A stretch of DNA of 64,000 bases from Pithys albifrons albifrons (GCF_047495875.1 NC_092475.1:12366501-12430500); one strand, 5' to 3'; numbered from the stretch's first letter, positions 10,883 through 25,922 are shown. Program-made: numbers and translations. Notes: generated from the letters alone by a model not told the origin.

Positions 10883-13800
10883 AAGGCAAGTACAGAGGAA
10901 GGAATAAAGCAATTGTGACCTCTTCTTGAAAAGGATGAAATAAGAAATAAAAAAAGTTATTACATAAATCTGATGCACCTGGAGTTGATATATAACTTTA
11001 AAAATCCACTCTCTTTACAAAGCCAGAGACCTGTATCATCTACCCTGGCCTCCTCTCCCAGTGCTAATTCCAGTTACACTGATGGAAATGTCCCTGCAAC
11101 TACACATCTATCCTGCCTGCAAGAATAGATCTTCTTCTTCAGAAACTTTGGGGCAGATAAATCAAGTGAGGGAGGCAAAAGCAGTGCTCAGGTCTGATTT
11201 GGTTATAACAGGTAAAAATCAGAGCAACATCACTGAAATCAGAGGAGCAAGTTGGAGGGCATCAAGTCCAGAAAGGACATTCCACAAGGCCCCTGATTCC
11301 ACCTCCCAACCTTAGCCTCAAAATCCCTACAGTAACATCCCTTCTGGCACAGGGATCTGAGTGAGTGTGGTTGGCCAACACCAACTGTCTGGTCTCAATA
11401 TTCCCCCTCATTCGGTGGCCTCAGAGGACAGCTGATACATCCAGCACATGATTAGACACAACAAGCTGAGCCTCAGAGGTGAACAAGCTTGTTGATAAAG
11501 GACAAGCCAGCATTATATTTTAATGATGCCAGCAATTTGCATATCAAAATCTTGTTCTTTCTTTCCTTAGCCCGTATTTCTGGAGCAGGAGGAAGGAGCT
11601 GTGAAACAAAGGGTTCCTTTGCATTGCAACACATGTTTGTGTCTCTGTTGAGCCCATTGAAGTTCTTCATCACAGGACTTGATTTGAATGCACAAGCAGC
11701 TGCAGCAGAAGAAGGGGTAACAGTAGGGGTGGTTTGAGTTTGAGGATGCCAACCTCATACAAGGCCTCCCTTTCCCTTTTAATTGCAAGGCACACACACA
11801 GCAGAGGCCACTCACCCTCAAGATGAAACAAGACATTATCAATTCCTCCTCAATATCACTGCTGAACCAGCTCAGACACCTCTGGCTGTGGCTGTTTCAG
11901 GAGAGGAGCAACCTCTGTCACTGCAGTCCCGGGGCATAAAGCAAAGGCTGCTGCAAACAAACCAAACCTGCCCGCAAATATTTTTGCAACTATCACCTTT
12001 GTTTTCAAATCCCACATGGAATTAATTATTTGCCCATAAAAATGGCATGTACAGAGCAAAGGAGCCCCAATGAGGATTTGCTCTTTGTTTTATGACTCCA
12101 GATGGTTTCACAGCTCCAGGTAAGTTGTAAAGGACAGGCAGGAAGAGAAAAATTCTTGCTGTTGTGAGTTCTGCCTGCAAGAGCCTGTAGGGAGGGGGTG
12201 AGTGGGTGGATGGAAGTTACCATTAACTAATCTGCCCCAAACTACCTCTATTATATGTATTTTTTACCCTCTCACCTACTCAGCACACAAACTACAAAGC
12301 GTGGCTGGTACAAGCTCGTGTCTCTCCAGCCTGCCTTGACAATAAGCAGCCTTGACATCCTGCAAGTAATTTTAAAAATTGTTTAGAGCTAAGATTGGGA
12401 GTTATTTTTTTTTTTAATGTATTTTTAGGTTATCCATTTAAAAGAAAACAACTGTGAATTCATTGTGTTCCCCAGGAAAGAAAGCAATCCATTTCCAAGG
12501 TTAGGTTTCTGAGAACTTCGCTTTCGCTGCATCCTAACGATGTTTTTTAATAAGAAAGGGACACTTCAAAGCTTGAGATAGAGGCATTGTTTGAGTTACA
12601 GCCCAGCAGCTATTGCTACCCAAAATTAATTAATCCTATCCACTTTCAGAGGAAATAGGGATGCCCATCCCAGCAGCAATTTGAGAAATTTGCATTATCT
12701 GCCCACTGGCTCCCTACATAAAGGTAAGTTGTGATATTTTAGATCTGTTTATTTAGAGGAATGCATAAAGACAGACATTAAGAAAGAGGAACTACACACA
12801 AAGCCTGAATGGCAGCTTGGGCTGCAGTGATACAGTGGCACCATTGCTGCCTGAAGAGTGAGGCAATTTTTGGCAAGGTATAATACATCTTCTGTTAGAC
12901 AAACCTACATTGATATAAGTGAATTAGAAAGCTGGAGACACACAAATTACAAGCAAAAGGTGCTATGTGGAAATCACCTTCCTTTCTAGAAAATTTACAA
13001 AGACAAATGGATGCACAAACACTCTGGTGTTTCATTCCAAGGTAACCCTTTTCTTACTTTCTACGAAGAATCTGCTGAATTTCTCTGCCAGTGGATGCTT
13101 TACCCTGCTGCTTGCTCCAGGCAGAGCTGGGGTGGCAGGGACTTGCACTTTAAAGCATTAATATTGCTCTCTGATATGCTGATGGAGTTGCAAAAGGAAA
13201 AAAAAGAAGGATTCTGGTGAAGACTAAGTGCTATCTGCTCAGAATTTAAACGTGGGAATCAAATGCACAGTGGGATGCACCAGCCACAAGAGCTACAGAC
13301 AAATCTTCCAGGTCTTCCCTTAAACATGCTGGGGACATTTTTCCACTCAGCCTTGAAAGAGTCAGGATTGTTCCAAGTCATCAAAGTAAAGCTAAATTGT
13401 TGTTCAGCATCCAGAGCAGACCTGCCTGGTCGAGGCTGTGAAAGAAAAATGGCTTTATTAGGGGCTGTCAAGGCACAAACCTGGTCCCACGCTGAAGACG
13501 CCACTCAGTGTCTGTGATAAAGGACCTCTGTGCAGTGAGAGGCTCAACCCAGCAGGGAGATAAATTGGGCAGCACAGCCCCTCTGGTGGGACCACTGCTC
13601 TGGGTGTGTCCTTATCAGGGAAGGCAGGAGTTTCAGCTCTCAAAGCAGCACCTCAGCTGGGATTTGAAATGTCCATGAACTCCTCCAGCTTTAATTTTGC
13701 CTTTATCCACCAACCCCTTCTTACCTGACTTGCTTTCATGAAACAACTCCAGGGCATTTCAGCACAGGGGAGAGGTGCACCCACAGAGTTGTCCCCACTC

Positions 13801-16800
13801 AGGAGGGACAGGCAGTGCCTCCAGAGTAAGAACCTGCAGGATTCAGCCAGAGGCATGGCCAACACCAAGCCAGACTCCTGAGAAGAAATGATTCTCCTCT
13901 TCACATCCAAGGGGAAATGCACACAAACCCCCTGGAAACACCACTGGCCTACAGAGAGTAAGTTGCCTTCCCCAGGACTGCTGCTTTTTGGTCCTATAAG
14001 TTCCTCTCCCAAACAGTTTTTCTTCAACTAAATCAAGCATTTGAGGGCATGGGGAAGCACTCTCCTAGAAACACATCAACTTCTGCTATTCTTGTAACTT
14101 ATGAGGAAGGAAAAATTTAAAAAGCACAAATTTAGAGTTGACAGAAATGCCAAAACTCTCAAAGCCTCAGCTTTTTTCTACTGGCCACCAAGGCTGTGTA
14201 AGGAGAGGTGTGAGCTGTAACATCATCATTGTTTCCATCTGCCAGGGTGCTTGGTCCACTCAGAGCCCAATTCTGCAAAACTGAGAGGCAGGAAAGTTCT
14301 GCTCAGTGCCAGGTGTGTCCAACACACAAACTGTTTGATGTGTGTCTACCAAACCAAAACCAGGGTCAGAATCTGCTCCCTGGAGGGCAACTCTGCCCTG
14401 TATCCTGTGCTCTTGGTGCTTCAGCAGGGAGTGCTCCCTGGTTTTGGCAGGTAGGAATCACTCAGCAAGGTACCCCAGGACCCAAAGTGGGGTCAGGGAT
14501 GCTGGCACACTCCAAGCCATCAGCATGGACAGAGACAGCTGCCTGTTGTCACCATCTCTTCTCCAAAGTAGACAGACAGGAGACAACTGGAGCCCAGATA
14601 TTCCCAATAGTCATGTTAGCATGGCACAGAGCCCAAAGGAACATGCCAAGCCTCTCAGTTTATTCCTACACTGTTTATACATGTTTATAATCTTTAAATC
14701 ATAGCTCTCTCTCATACTGAAAGATCCCAAACAGCTGCAACAATAAACTGAAATTCAAGACAAACAGATTGGGAGGCAGAGCAGATTCGTTTGTGGTGAA
14801 TCACAAATACTGAAACAAAATAAATGAATCAGTTCTAAAGAGTCTAATTAATAAAGGTTAATTTATTTATCATCCTGGCTAACCTGATATTTCTGAGCTC
14901 ATCTAAATTAATGCAAAATGAACAAAGCACAAAAAGGGCAGCAGTAATTGGAAAACCTGAGTAGATACATTTTCCATGAGATTCTTTTTCTGCTACATGA
15001 AAAGCATCCCAGGTTCATCTGGTCAGGTGAACAGAAAGGCTGGTTGGCAGCAGCATAATTAAAGGATGTTAATGGATTAACTCTTTCTGAGTCAGAGACA
15101 CATCTTTTCTTCTGTTTTCTTTATCATGAAAGGCATCAGAGGGGATCACCAAGAGCAGCCCTTCCCACACATAAAGCCATGCCTGCACCTCACCCCAGGC
15201 AATCTTCACAGAGGAAGACTTCTTTGCTCCCAACAAATCCAGCCTGGGACACTGACACACTGAAAAAGAATCATTTAATGAGCCCAAGCATAAAGTCATT
15301 CCCCCCAGCTGATGAAATTCAGCAACTGGATTAGTGCAAAACTCACTGTAATTGTCCCCCAACTCTGATGTCTTCTAAAACAGCCACAGAATTCTTCTGT
15401 AAGTCTCAACACTTAGAGAAAAAGGATTTTCCTGGCTCACGAGGATGAAATGGAAGCCCCACACTTGGGGTGGGCAGCAGGAGTGCTGGGGGCAGCTGTA
15501 GGTGCCCCTTTCCTCCCACCACCCCCTGAGCTGCCCTACATGCAGTTCATGCAACAGAACTCATTGCCTGATGTTTCAGTGGCACAAAGAATATCTACCT
15601 TTGGTGCTTTCTGTTGCACCATGAAACCCTTCAGTCTGCACTTGGTAATTTCAGGGTTTCCACAAAGCCAGCACTAGTTTTTAATGTGGAGGCTCACTGG
15701 GTTCTCTCCTTCTGTTTTGGCTCCTCAGTGTGTGAGATATAAGGCTGATTTCTAACACAATTAAACATGGAAAAAATGCCTAAAAGGTCTACAAAGGTCA
15801 ACATTTCATGTTGATTTCCAAGTTTGTTGGGGATATCTTGATATCAGCCTTTTCATTCCCCTTCACATCCACATACTGAGTTGCATCCCCAGGAGGTATT
15901 TCTGCCTTCCATCAGGAGGGAAAGATGTGGCCACCACTGAAAAGCTTCAAACACAACCTCAAAACATGGCTTGAAACATGGAGTAAAGAAACAAGGATAA
16001 AAAGTAGAATCTGAGGTCATACAGCAGAGCTATGGTCATAAATATACTAATTTTATTGTCTTCTTTATCTTTCTTCTGCATTATTGTGTCCTGTGCCCTG
16101 TCAGTGCCTGTGTTTCATTTCTAAAGGTGTCACAAAGAGAAATACCTGTGGGAAGTGGCAGGAGGTCATGCCAAGCATTCAGTGCAGATGGGCAGGGGTA
16201 TCTTTTGTTACTTCTCTCCTTGGCAATTCTGCAGATGTTAAGGAGTGCTTTCCTCTCCCAGAAGATAGAATAAAAAAGGCACTCAGGACTGTATTTTTCC
16301 TGGTTTGCAAGAGCTAAGTGCAGGTTTTGGAAGCGAAGGCAGGTTCCCAGTCTGTCTGAGCAGAGCTGGGAGCTGTGATGTGTCACTGGAGGGAACAGCA
16401 GAGCAGTTCTGGGAGGTTTTAAAGGGCACTGAACCATGATGGACTTTCTCACATTTATCCATCATTATTAGCTTCTGTTTAAAAATCAAAGGATGTTTAA
16501 TTTAGACTTATTTTGCTGCTTGCAGGGGCCAGAGACCCTCTTTGACTCCCCTAAATATGATCATTCCACCAAAGCAAAGAAACTTTTGAGAAGCTTCTCT
16601 TCTAGGAATCCTGTCTTCTTGTTCTCACTCCAGACTTAATGTCACCATATCCAAATGCCTGTGGAGATTTCTCTTAAACTCTAGAGCAGCATCTACTTGG
16701 CTTAATTGCTTCATTAACATGGATACTACTCATTAATGCCTTCCAGCTTTCCAGTGTAGAAGGCAACCCTGGTTTCAAGCTCTAGATATGGTCAGCAAGA

Positions 16801-18689
16801 TCCTTCAGAAGAATTTCCACACTGAAAACACCCAACTTTTCCTAACATGGTTCCTAGAGGTGAAACAGCTCCTTTTTTTTTTTGTTTTCTATGTTAGTAG
16901 GTGGTGTCTGAAACACTCCATCAAAAGGGTGGAAACTCTTTCCCATTTAATTGCCACCAGTCCAGAAGACTCTATTGCTGACATCTTGAAAGAACAGACC
17001 CAAACCTGATCACCTGTTAGAATTCATTTTCAGTTGCTTACTCATTCACTGTTGTAGGAGAAATCTCCAGATATTTCATTTGATGAACATAATTTAGACC
17101 TTTCCCCCCCCAGTTATCAGTAAATAAGAAAACAGACAGTTTAAAAATTGTGTATGACTCCATTATTACCAGACTTTCTTGGAACAGAGGTGTGATTATT
17201 AGTCCCAATTCTCATTTTAGCCTGAGACTGACAAAGTCAATGTCTCCCTAACTAAGTCTTGCAAGAAATCCATTCAGTTTCCTTGACCCCCTGAGGTTTG
17301 AGTCTTTAGGATGTTAAGTTTTCATAACAACAATTATAGTGATATAAACTTCAATTTCCCTTTTTAAAAGCAATGATTTTCATATAAGCACAAGACTCCA
17401 CCTGGGACTTGAATAAAATGATTCAATTCTGCAGAAGAAAAGCCATGAGCCACAGGGATTGACTAGAGGAAGGGTGTGAAGCTCCTGGGACATTATTTTA
17501 TAAAAATACAGCCAGGTATTGAGCATAACTGGCATTAATGTGTTAGTCCCCAGTGCAGGGACTAGTTTTGTTGGATTTTTTTTCATGTTAATCAGCACAA
17601 AAAAGGTCCTGGACCTGAGGCACAACAGTAGTATAAATGATATAAATAATTTGGGCACTGACCATATGGGAGCAGACCCAAAGCCACAGCAAGGCAAGTT
17701 GATCTGCTGCAGAGGATGGAACTGTGCCAGCCTGTGCTGAGGAAATGGCCCAAGATCTGATCCTGTTTGTGGCAACCAGATGGTGGATTATGGTTTTTTT
17801 TCCCCTTTTAAAGTTCCTCAGACTGGCAAGAGAAAAAGGAGGAGAGGAGTGGTGTGTTGCAGCAGGTTGGTGGGTGGTGGTGTGGAAGGGAGAGGAACCA
17901 GGAGCATTTCCCTACATTTGTGGGGTATGACGTAGAATGAAACAGCATTGCAGAGTTAGTCTTGGACATGAATATATCCCTGTTATTGGATAGAAACTTT
18001 TTCCTCTTCTGTTCCACTGAATCCAGCAAAGGATCTGGCTGATTTACTCCAGCTATGGGTCAAGTCCAAGTCTCCTACACATCCCTCCTGTGTCCCTCCT
18101 CACTGGAGCTACGAGGAGAGTGCCAACAAACCATGTTGCTCCACTCTACCCACACTTCCCACATGGAAAGAGTGAGTAAACTACCACACTACTTTACTCC
18201 TATCCTTTTCCTTTAAAAGGAATTTTACTGAAGTTGAAACGTTGAAGGGCAACAACTCCACAAAGTGCAATGAGGAGGTCAAGAAGATATTTAAGACCTT
18301 TCCGGTATCTTCAGCTTTTGGAGAGAATTAAAAAGCTACTCAGCAGGCAGGAGCACATAGCAGGGAGTTTTCAGGAGAGAAAAGCTCAGTGGCAGCTCTG
18401 CCTTGCTCTGCCAGGCAGGAGCTCCCCTGGAGAGCTCAATGGCAGGAGCCAGGGCAGGTCACCCACAGTCCCAGCACGAGAGCTCACGTGGGATTGTGCC
18501 TTTCTCTCTCTATAGGAGTCTGTGCAGCTCTGTGTGTGCCTATACAGGCACAGAGTCAGAAAACTCAGTCATTGTTGTGGGTTAGGGGTGTTTAGACCTC
18601 GTATTCAACAGTGTTGCAATAAAATGAAGAACAGTCAGTCCAGTCAGGATTTGCCAAGTCTCCTGAATGGGTGCTGGGAAGGCACAGAT

Positions 18690-19062
18690 GTGAGAAGAGA
18701 AGGCTCTGGAGAGACCTTGGAGCGTCTTTCAGTGCCTGAAGGGCCTCCAAGAGAGCTGAAGAGACTGAAGACTTTGGACAAGAGCCTGGAGTTACAGGAC
18801 AAGTGGGAATGGATTCAAACTCACAAAGAGTAGGGTAAGATGGGATATTAGGGGAAAATTGTCCCCTGTGAGGGTGGGCAGGCCCTGGCACAGGTGCCCA
18901 GAGAAGCTGTGGCTGCCCCACCCCTGAAAGTGTCCAAGGCCAGGTGGGACAGGGCTTAGAGCACTTTGGGCTGGTGGAAGGTGTCCCTGCCTATGGCAGG
19001 GGATGGAATGAGATGGTCTTTAAGGTCCCTTCCAACACAAACCACAGCAGGATTCTGTATCT
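18690..19062 (+). mobile_element. CR1 LINE 3' fragment
   Basis: GAGAAGAGAAGGCTCTGGAG, AGAGACCTTGGAGCGTCTTT, GGGAATGGATTCAAACTCAC, CCCTGGCACAGGTGCCCAGA and GGTCCCTTCCAACACAAACC in sense order; the tail is decayed. Confidence 0.9.
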
Positions 19063-20018
19063 CTTGCAGGATAGCCTGTGCACATTGTCATTCCTGACCC
19101 ATCTTGCACTAGAAAAGCAGGCAGAGCAAGCAGAAGTTACACCAAGACACCCCATATGGTCACACAACCAGAACATGGTGACCATGATCATCCCCTTAAT
19201 GACAGGAACCAAATGATCCTCCAAACCATTTGATTTTCAGTGCTGGACTGGGGGTAGCTCCCACCCCCTTCCTCAGCTGAGGCCTGCAGGGACCAGACCT
19301 GACTTGCACATTGGCACCCCCAGAGCCCATTTCCAGCTGCAGAGAGATCTGCTGGGTGGTGGAATCACAGTGGGAGCTGCTTATTCAAAGGCAGGCAATG
19401 GCATCAATAAATTCAGCCAGAGCCTCTGTGCTTGCAGGGGCACACTGCAGAGGCAGTGATGAAACCTCTGATACTGCTTCTAATTGCAGCCCTTGCCCCA
19501 CGGGAGCTGCTGTCTTTATTAATGCAATTATGATGTAGCCAAAGGCAGCAAATGCTTCTGCTGACCTTGCTTGGGGAACGGAGGCCTTTTGTCTCCACGG
19601 GAAATTGCTTCCTCCCCTGGCAAATGGCACGTCACCCACTGTGTTCCTGTCCCTGCAGAGGCACCATCTTGCCATCTGACCAGACAGGATGCAAATTGCT
19701 GTTTGATGCCACCTCCCTCGCTCTTGCAAATCAGAAATAAAACCCAATGGTGTTCAAGTCAGTCTCTCTCTAAAGGAAAATCAACAGTAAAACTAAGCAT
19801 TACACCAGAAGGCACTCTAACATTGTGATTTACAAAAAATAGTAATAATAATCCTTAAGAAGCCCTAATTACAAGCATTTTTGAGCTCTGATTTAATTGT
19901 AATTTGAAGGCTCAGTTCAATTAGCCTGAAGGCATTCAATGTGAAGACCTGGTCTCAAAAAAAAAAAAAGTCCATAAATTGAAATTCTGTATCATGGCAA
20001 GAAGTTTCCATTAGCAAT

Positions 20019-20455
20019 AATCATAGAATCATAGAATGGATTGGGTTGGAAAAGACCTCTGAGATCATCAAGTCCAACCCTTGGTCCAACTCCAGTCCCT
20101 TTACCAGATCATGGCACTCAGTGCCACGGCCAAGCTCAGTTTAAAAATCTCCAGGGATGGTGAATCCACCCCCTCTCTGGGCAGCCCATTCCAATGCCTG
20201 AGCACTCTCTCTGCAAAGAAGTTTTTTCTGATATCCAACTTCAATTTCCCCTGGCAGAGCTTGAGCCCATCGTGCCCCCTTGTCCTATTGCTGAGTGCCT
20301 GGGAGAAGAGACCAACCCCCACCTGGCCAGAACTTCCCTTCAGGCAGTTCTAGACAGTGCTGAGGTCACCTCTGAACCTCCTCTTCTCCAGGCTAAACAC
20401 CCCCAGCTCCCTCAGCCTCTCCCCACAGCACTTGTGCTCCAGTCCCTTCACAATA
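20019..20455 (-). mobile_element. CR1 LINE 3' fragment, young-looking
   Basis: Antisense copy very similar over most of its length to the one at 9,024: ATCATAGAATCATAGAATGG tail, CATGGCACTCAGTGCCACGG, CTTGAGCCCATCGTGCCCCC and CACAGCACTTGTGCTCCAGT. 5'-truncated near 20,455. Confidence 0.95.
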
Positions 20456-23400
20456 ATGGGGTGTTGGGGGAACGTGTCTTAGTGATTCAAGAATGAAATT
20501 TCTAATCACACACTACAGAGTTACAGCCAAAGCAGATTCCAAACTCAGAGCAACATCTACAACTACTTCTAGTCTAAAGAGTATTTCCTAAGGTTATGGT
20601 ATATCCTTTGTAAATACAAATTTGACAGAGAATTAACATCTGTTCTTGGATTTTAGAGGGCTAAAAACCTCTACTTCAAACATTAGTCCCAGCACTTTTC
20701 CCCCAGTAGCTCTAAAATTGCACTGACTGCCACCAAGATTTGAGATTCCCCAGAGATCAGTCACTGAAAGAAGTAAAGAACATCCCACAATTGCACATCT
20801 CAATTTGACTGCTCAGGGCAGAGAGTGAGTGAAAAAATTACAACTGTTGCTTTACAGAACAATATCCTGAGACCTGGAGGGGCTGGATGGTTAAACTGAG
20901 GTCATTCAAGAAATTGCCAACAGAATTATGGAATATTCTGGTGTCATTGGACCCACCTTTCCTGGTGGTGGCCCACAAGGGTTTTGGCTGGACTTCACTG
21001 CAGAGGAAAGTACAGCTTCCACCTTCAGCACTTGCCATCCCTGAAGACTTTATTGGGGTTTTGGGGGTCATCTAAGTCAAGAAGACCTGCAAGATCATTT
21101 TTCAAAGCACCTGCAGAAAGGACAAAAAGACCTACAAGGTCATTTTGCAAAGCAGAGGACTGAGAATTAAGAAAAACAAAGGAGGGTGTGGAGAGGCGTG
21201 GAAGGCAGGTTGGACAGGAGGACTGATACTGTGACAAGGCCCTGGGGAGCCCTTTGTCACCAGCTGAAGGCACAGAGAACCAAAGACCCTTCCCACAGGG
21301 TGAGGGAATAGGACATGGACAGATGCTTTCAGTCAGATGACTCATCCTCAAGAAGCCTGAGGGCCAGAGTTTTAAAAGACATTATAATGCATTAGTCAAC
21401 CTTAAAGTAAAGGCTTCTGTGGACCTCAATATCTCAAAATAATTATGCCTTAGAGACATGCCCAGGGTGGCACAGACCCTGTGACAGCACAGCAGGGAAA
21501 CAGCCCCTGCCCACCAAACTGCTCCTGCCTGGGACAACCACAAACACCCTTTAACCAGCAAAGGGGGGTTGTGTGAATTTCCCTGTGCTGCTCTCAGCTC
21601 GTGAGAGCTTTCCATTTTGCATGATGCCATAGTTTAGTCTCCTACTGTTCAGCATGAGAAAGTGCCATCCAGCAGCAGCTGCTGCTCAGTCCCCAACACC
21701 ACCCAGCATGTACCAGTGCTGAATATTGATGCAACTCCAAGCTTATTGCTAAGAGCACAGTATGTTCCTTGCCTATACATCCCCTTCATTCAGGGGGGGA
21801 AATGCAAAATGAGGATCCAGGGCAGGTCCTGTTTAAAAGAAAAACAACACTTTAAGCCAAGGGTTTGGGAAAGCCCTGTGGGTCTTGCTTGGCTCTAAGA
21901 AGTGCTTCCTACTGCAGGAGTCTAACCCAGCTGTGCATGAACCCAGTGTTGGGGGTGTCAGGTCTTGATCCATCTCCACTTAAGAACACACTTGGATCCA
22001 ACCTGCTGTCCTGTGTGTCGAGGATAAAGGCAAATTAACCACTTCAGAGCAGCAAGCACTTCCACACACAGCAAATTGTGTTCTCTCCACAGAAGCCAAA
22101 ATTAAAATCCCTGTTTGCCAAAATCAGTTTTTCATCTTGTTGTATTTCAAGTTCAAAACTGGAAATGAAAAGAAGTGTTGCATGAGCTGTATCAGTTCAG
22201 AAATAGAAACACAAATGATAAGACAACGCTATTCCAGATACAGATAAATTCTGAAGGAGTTTTACTTCTGGGAATTCAGTGAACTTAGATCTGTGCATCA
22301 CTGATTCATCCTTTGGTAGTGTTCCAAATTACACAAGATCCACATTATTAACTCGTGTAGTTGATAAAGCACATTATGAATTCCCACATTCACCCCCTCA
22401 ACCAAAGAAATTTGGAGAAACAGCAAAAGCAGTTTTAAATACTCTGGTGGTCTGCAAGATGCTCTGCAAAAAGAAGGAAAGATCTGAAAGGCAGGGCCAG
22501 GAGAACATGCACGTTATTGCCTTCCTGCACCCACAGTCAGGGCTGGTTCCTGAGGGTGGGTGTGATCCCAGACAGCATTACAGGAACCTTCTCCTGCCTT
22601 ACAGAGCAGGAACAAGGAGGGAAGAGACCTCAACAGGCCAACCCTCTGCACTGGGGGAGATTCACCTTCACACAACCCATATCTTCATTTCCTTTCCCTA
22701 CATCGTGCTTGTGCTGAAGCTTTCACAGTGCCCTGAGGCCAGTGATGCCAGTCCTGGATTATCCTTCCTATTGGGAAGTCTCACTCAGTGGTCTAAATAT
22801 CTGCACTTAAACTCATGACTTCTCCTCCCATGAACAGTGGGCACAGAGAGAATTTTATTCCTCACCTTTTTGTTCAAAACAGTTTTGTATTCTAACCCTT
22901 CTCTGGCATATTTGCACCTGAGACCTTCTGTTTGGCCTAATTTGCAAATTTAGTAAGAACAATATCTGGTCATTGAGATAATTAATGTAAACACTGATGG
23001 GCAGCAAACTCAAGCCCAAACTTTGCAGAACCTCACTTTGCAAAATCTTCTCTTTTGACAAGAAACAACTTCCTAGCATGGCATTCCAATGGGTTTGGCA
23101 GTTAGCAAGTGAAAACTTTCTTCTAATAAGGTTTCTTTACCTTGATTATGAAAACATAATTGGAGAAAACCAAAAAGCTTTATTAATGTCAGGTTATACA
23201 ATACACACTGCTTTTCTTTTGCCCATAAAACTGGATTATTCTGTCACAGGAGAAAAATCAGAATGTTTTGAAAGCCATCTGTTCCAGACAAAGCCCATGG
23301 GACGCCGCTGACCTCCTTGTTCTGCGCTAACATTTCCATGATTTGCTCCAATATTTTGCAGGCAGAAAAAATTTCAACTGCTGGTCTGTACACGGAGCTT

Positions 23401-24315
23401 CCTTAACCCCATTTGAAAGAGGATTATTTTTGTTTTATCTTTGCCAGGAGACATTACCCACACTTTGTAACGTCTCAAAACCAGCGATGAACAGCTCCAG
23501 GTTTGCTCCAGTTTTTCCCCTACGATGATTTTCCACAGCACCAACACGATTTTGCACCGCACCCACATGATTTGAGAACAACAATACACAGATTTTTACT
23601 CCATTTTTCCTGTGTTGGTTGCCTGGTGGCAGCTGCACATTTTAGTTGAATCTGAAGCAGTTCAACATGAAACTAATAAGTTGGGCATTGCTCCTCCACA
23701 TCATTCCCTCTTCACCAGTGGCCAGACCAACACTGCCCCAACTGCCTCTTGCCTTTAATACACTTGTGCAGAGCATCTCCCTCTATTTCCTTCCTTGCTC
23801 CCTCCTCATTTTGTGCCTTGGCCTCTTTGTTCTGCCCTCCCAGGCTCACACACTAGGCTTTTGTACTCCCCCTTAGTAATGTGACCCAGTTTCCCCAAGT
23901 CTGGGCTGTTCTGCTTTGCATTTGTGGTGACCAAAGGCACCGTGACTTCGCACTAATAACCAAAGGCTGGGAGCAGCACAGACAAAGCTCCCCACAGAGA
24001 TCTGGGCCACCATCACCCCTGTCCAGTGCACCAATTTACTCTCTGCATGCTGATCCCAGAGACTTGTGCCTGCAGGAAAACAGGATAGACAGCTCTGGGA
24101 TGTAATTAGAAATTATTTACACAAGTGTCTGTAGGAGCTGCTATGACTCAGTTGTTCCAGGCAGTGTGCAGAGCAAAGTCTCTTCCTTAGCAGATGAAGG
24201 GATCCCATGTGAAGCTGGTGGGATGCAGAGGGAACTGGGAGCAGATCTCCAGACCCTGGGCTGGCAACAGCAAGAAGGAAAGGGCAGGGAGCTGGTGGGA
24301 CCTTCTGCACTTCTC
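20456..24315. other. Unique intergenic sequence
   Basis: No recognised gene. It includes a 45-bp imperfect tandem duplication beginning at 21,083 and 21,128, and a 179-codon open frame at 22,279-22,818 without recognisable homology. The interval 19,063-20,018 between CR1 copies is likewise featureless. Confidence 0.6.
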
Positions 24316-24792
24316 AGGAAGGACATCAGCCCAATGGAGAGAGTCCACAGGAGGCCACTGAGATGATGAGAGGGATGGAGCAAAGACTGTGAGCAAAGAC
24401 TGAGAGAACTGGGATTGTTCAACCTGCAGAAAAGAAGGCTTTGGGCTGACCTAATCTTGGCCTTCCACAACCTGAAGATTTGGACAAGAAAAATGGAGAG
24501 ACACCATTTACAGGGGCCTGGAGTGAGAGGACAAGGGGGAATGGCTTCAGACTGACAGAGGGCAGGGTCACAGCAGATATTAGGAGGAAATTCTTCCCTG
24601 TGGGTGTGGCAGGCCCTGGTACAGGTTGCCCAGAGAAGCTGTGGCTGCCCCATCCCTGGAAGTGTCCAAGGTCAGGTTGGATGGGGCTTGGAGCAACCTG
24701 AGCTGGTGGAAGGTGTCCCTGCCTGTGGCAGGAGGTTGGAGGAAGGTGACTTTTAAGTCCCTTTCAACCCAAACCATCCTGTGATTCTGTGA
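24316..24792 (+). mobile_element. CR1 LINE 3' fragment
   Basis: Sense order: CACAGGAGGCCACTGAGATG, GAACTGGGATTGTTCAACCT, AGAGGACAAGGGGGAATGGC, CAGGCCCTGGTACAGGTTGC and ACCCAAACCATCCTGTGATT. The left border is less sure because the first ~100 bp is divergent. Confidence 0.9.
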
Positions 24793-25922
24793 CCACTCAT
24801 TCCCTCTACTGCTGCTTTCAGTGAGAGGAGAGAAGCAATAAGGAACAGGGGAGGCTGCTCCAAACATTCCCATGGACAAAAATCCCATGTTTGTGCCTCC
24901 TTGGTGTCAAGATTTGAAGAAGCAAAACAGATCTTAAAGGAAGGAAAGAAAAAAAAAGGCCCATCATGAGCAATCTAGGAAGGGTTTATAGGCAGTTTGT
25001 CCAGCTGTGGGAGGCTGAAAAGATGCTTGTGAAGATTGGCATCAGGGAAGGCAACACTTGAGATTTTCAGAGTGAAGGCAACAGCTCTGCTGGCATGTTG
25101 GGGCTCTGACAGGGAAGGGGAACAGCAGGGATGCAGGCAGAGGAGAGGTGGTCACAGCAAAATTGTTAAAATAAGATTCCCAGGGAAGTCTAAACTGAGC
25201 AGAGTGGGGCAGGACTGCATTTGCTGAGGGAAGAGCAGTGCAGTAGCAGAGATGAAATCACATCCCCAGGTTTCTGGCATGTCTGGATTTATATCCTTGT
25301 GGGAGCTTTATCCATCTGAATGAAAACGTTTTGCTGAGGGAAAGAAAACAGAATTCATGGCATTTTGCATTTCTCTGGAAATTCATTAAGAGAAATAATT
25401 AAAGCTGCATTAAGGGTGTCCACAAACCTACCCCCACACAAAGAAAGTCTCCAAACCTGCAAGAAGTTGGCCAAGCCCCGGACCCACTGTGGCCATGGAA
25501 GTTTTGAATCCCTTCCCTGCACTGGGTATCCCTGGTAACACCAGAAGAAACACAGGATCCCTGGAAAAGCTCAGGGACACACACACAGCCTACCTGCACA
25601 GATGGATCAGAGGGTCTGAATTATAGAAATGTTAGGCAGAAAGCCTGTAAAATTTAGAAGGAGCTTCAACATCAGGACCCAGAGGGAAATCTGAGTCCAA
25701 GAAAGCAACAGGGAACTGACCTGAATGATAATCATGGTATTGGCAGCAGATCAAGGAGGGAAGGGCATGGGGGAGAGGCTGAGGTCTCTCTGCCACATGG
25801 AGACTGAGCTGATGGTTGGATCTCCAGAGGACACTGGAGAGACAGGAGGAGATTTTTGTAGGGACAGAGGAGAGTGGAGTGGAGTGGCCGGGCAGAGACA
25901 CTGCAAAAAATCAGAAGCTGAA

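Larger units (their letters stand above)
9511..18689. other. Intergenic sequence, 9 kb, two small CR1 ends only
   Basis: Apart from the short CR1 ends at 10,395 and 10,796 this is unique AT-rich DNA. Frames up to about 153 codons (14,229-14,690) show no family motif, no plausible splice context and no codon bias I would trust. Confidence 0.65.

Noticed and set aside
21025..21351. 15-residue two-copy peptide repeat on the minus strand
   Set aside because: Explained by a 45-bp imperfect DNA duplication at 21,083-21,160; two copies only, no other gene evidence.
22279..22818. 179-codon open frame in AT-rich intergenic DNA
   Set aside because: No family motif and no supporting splice or promoter signal; length is possible by chance in this window.
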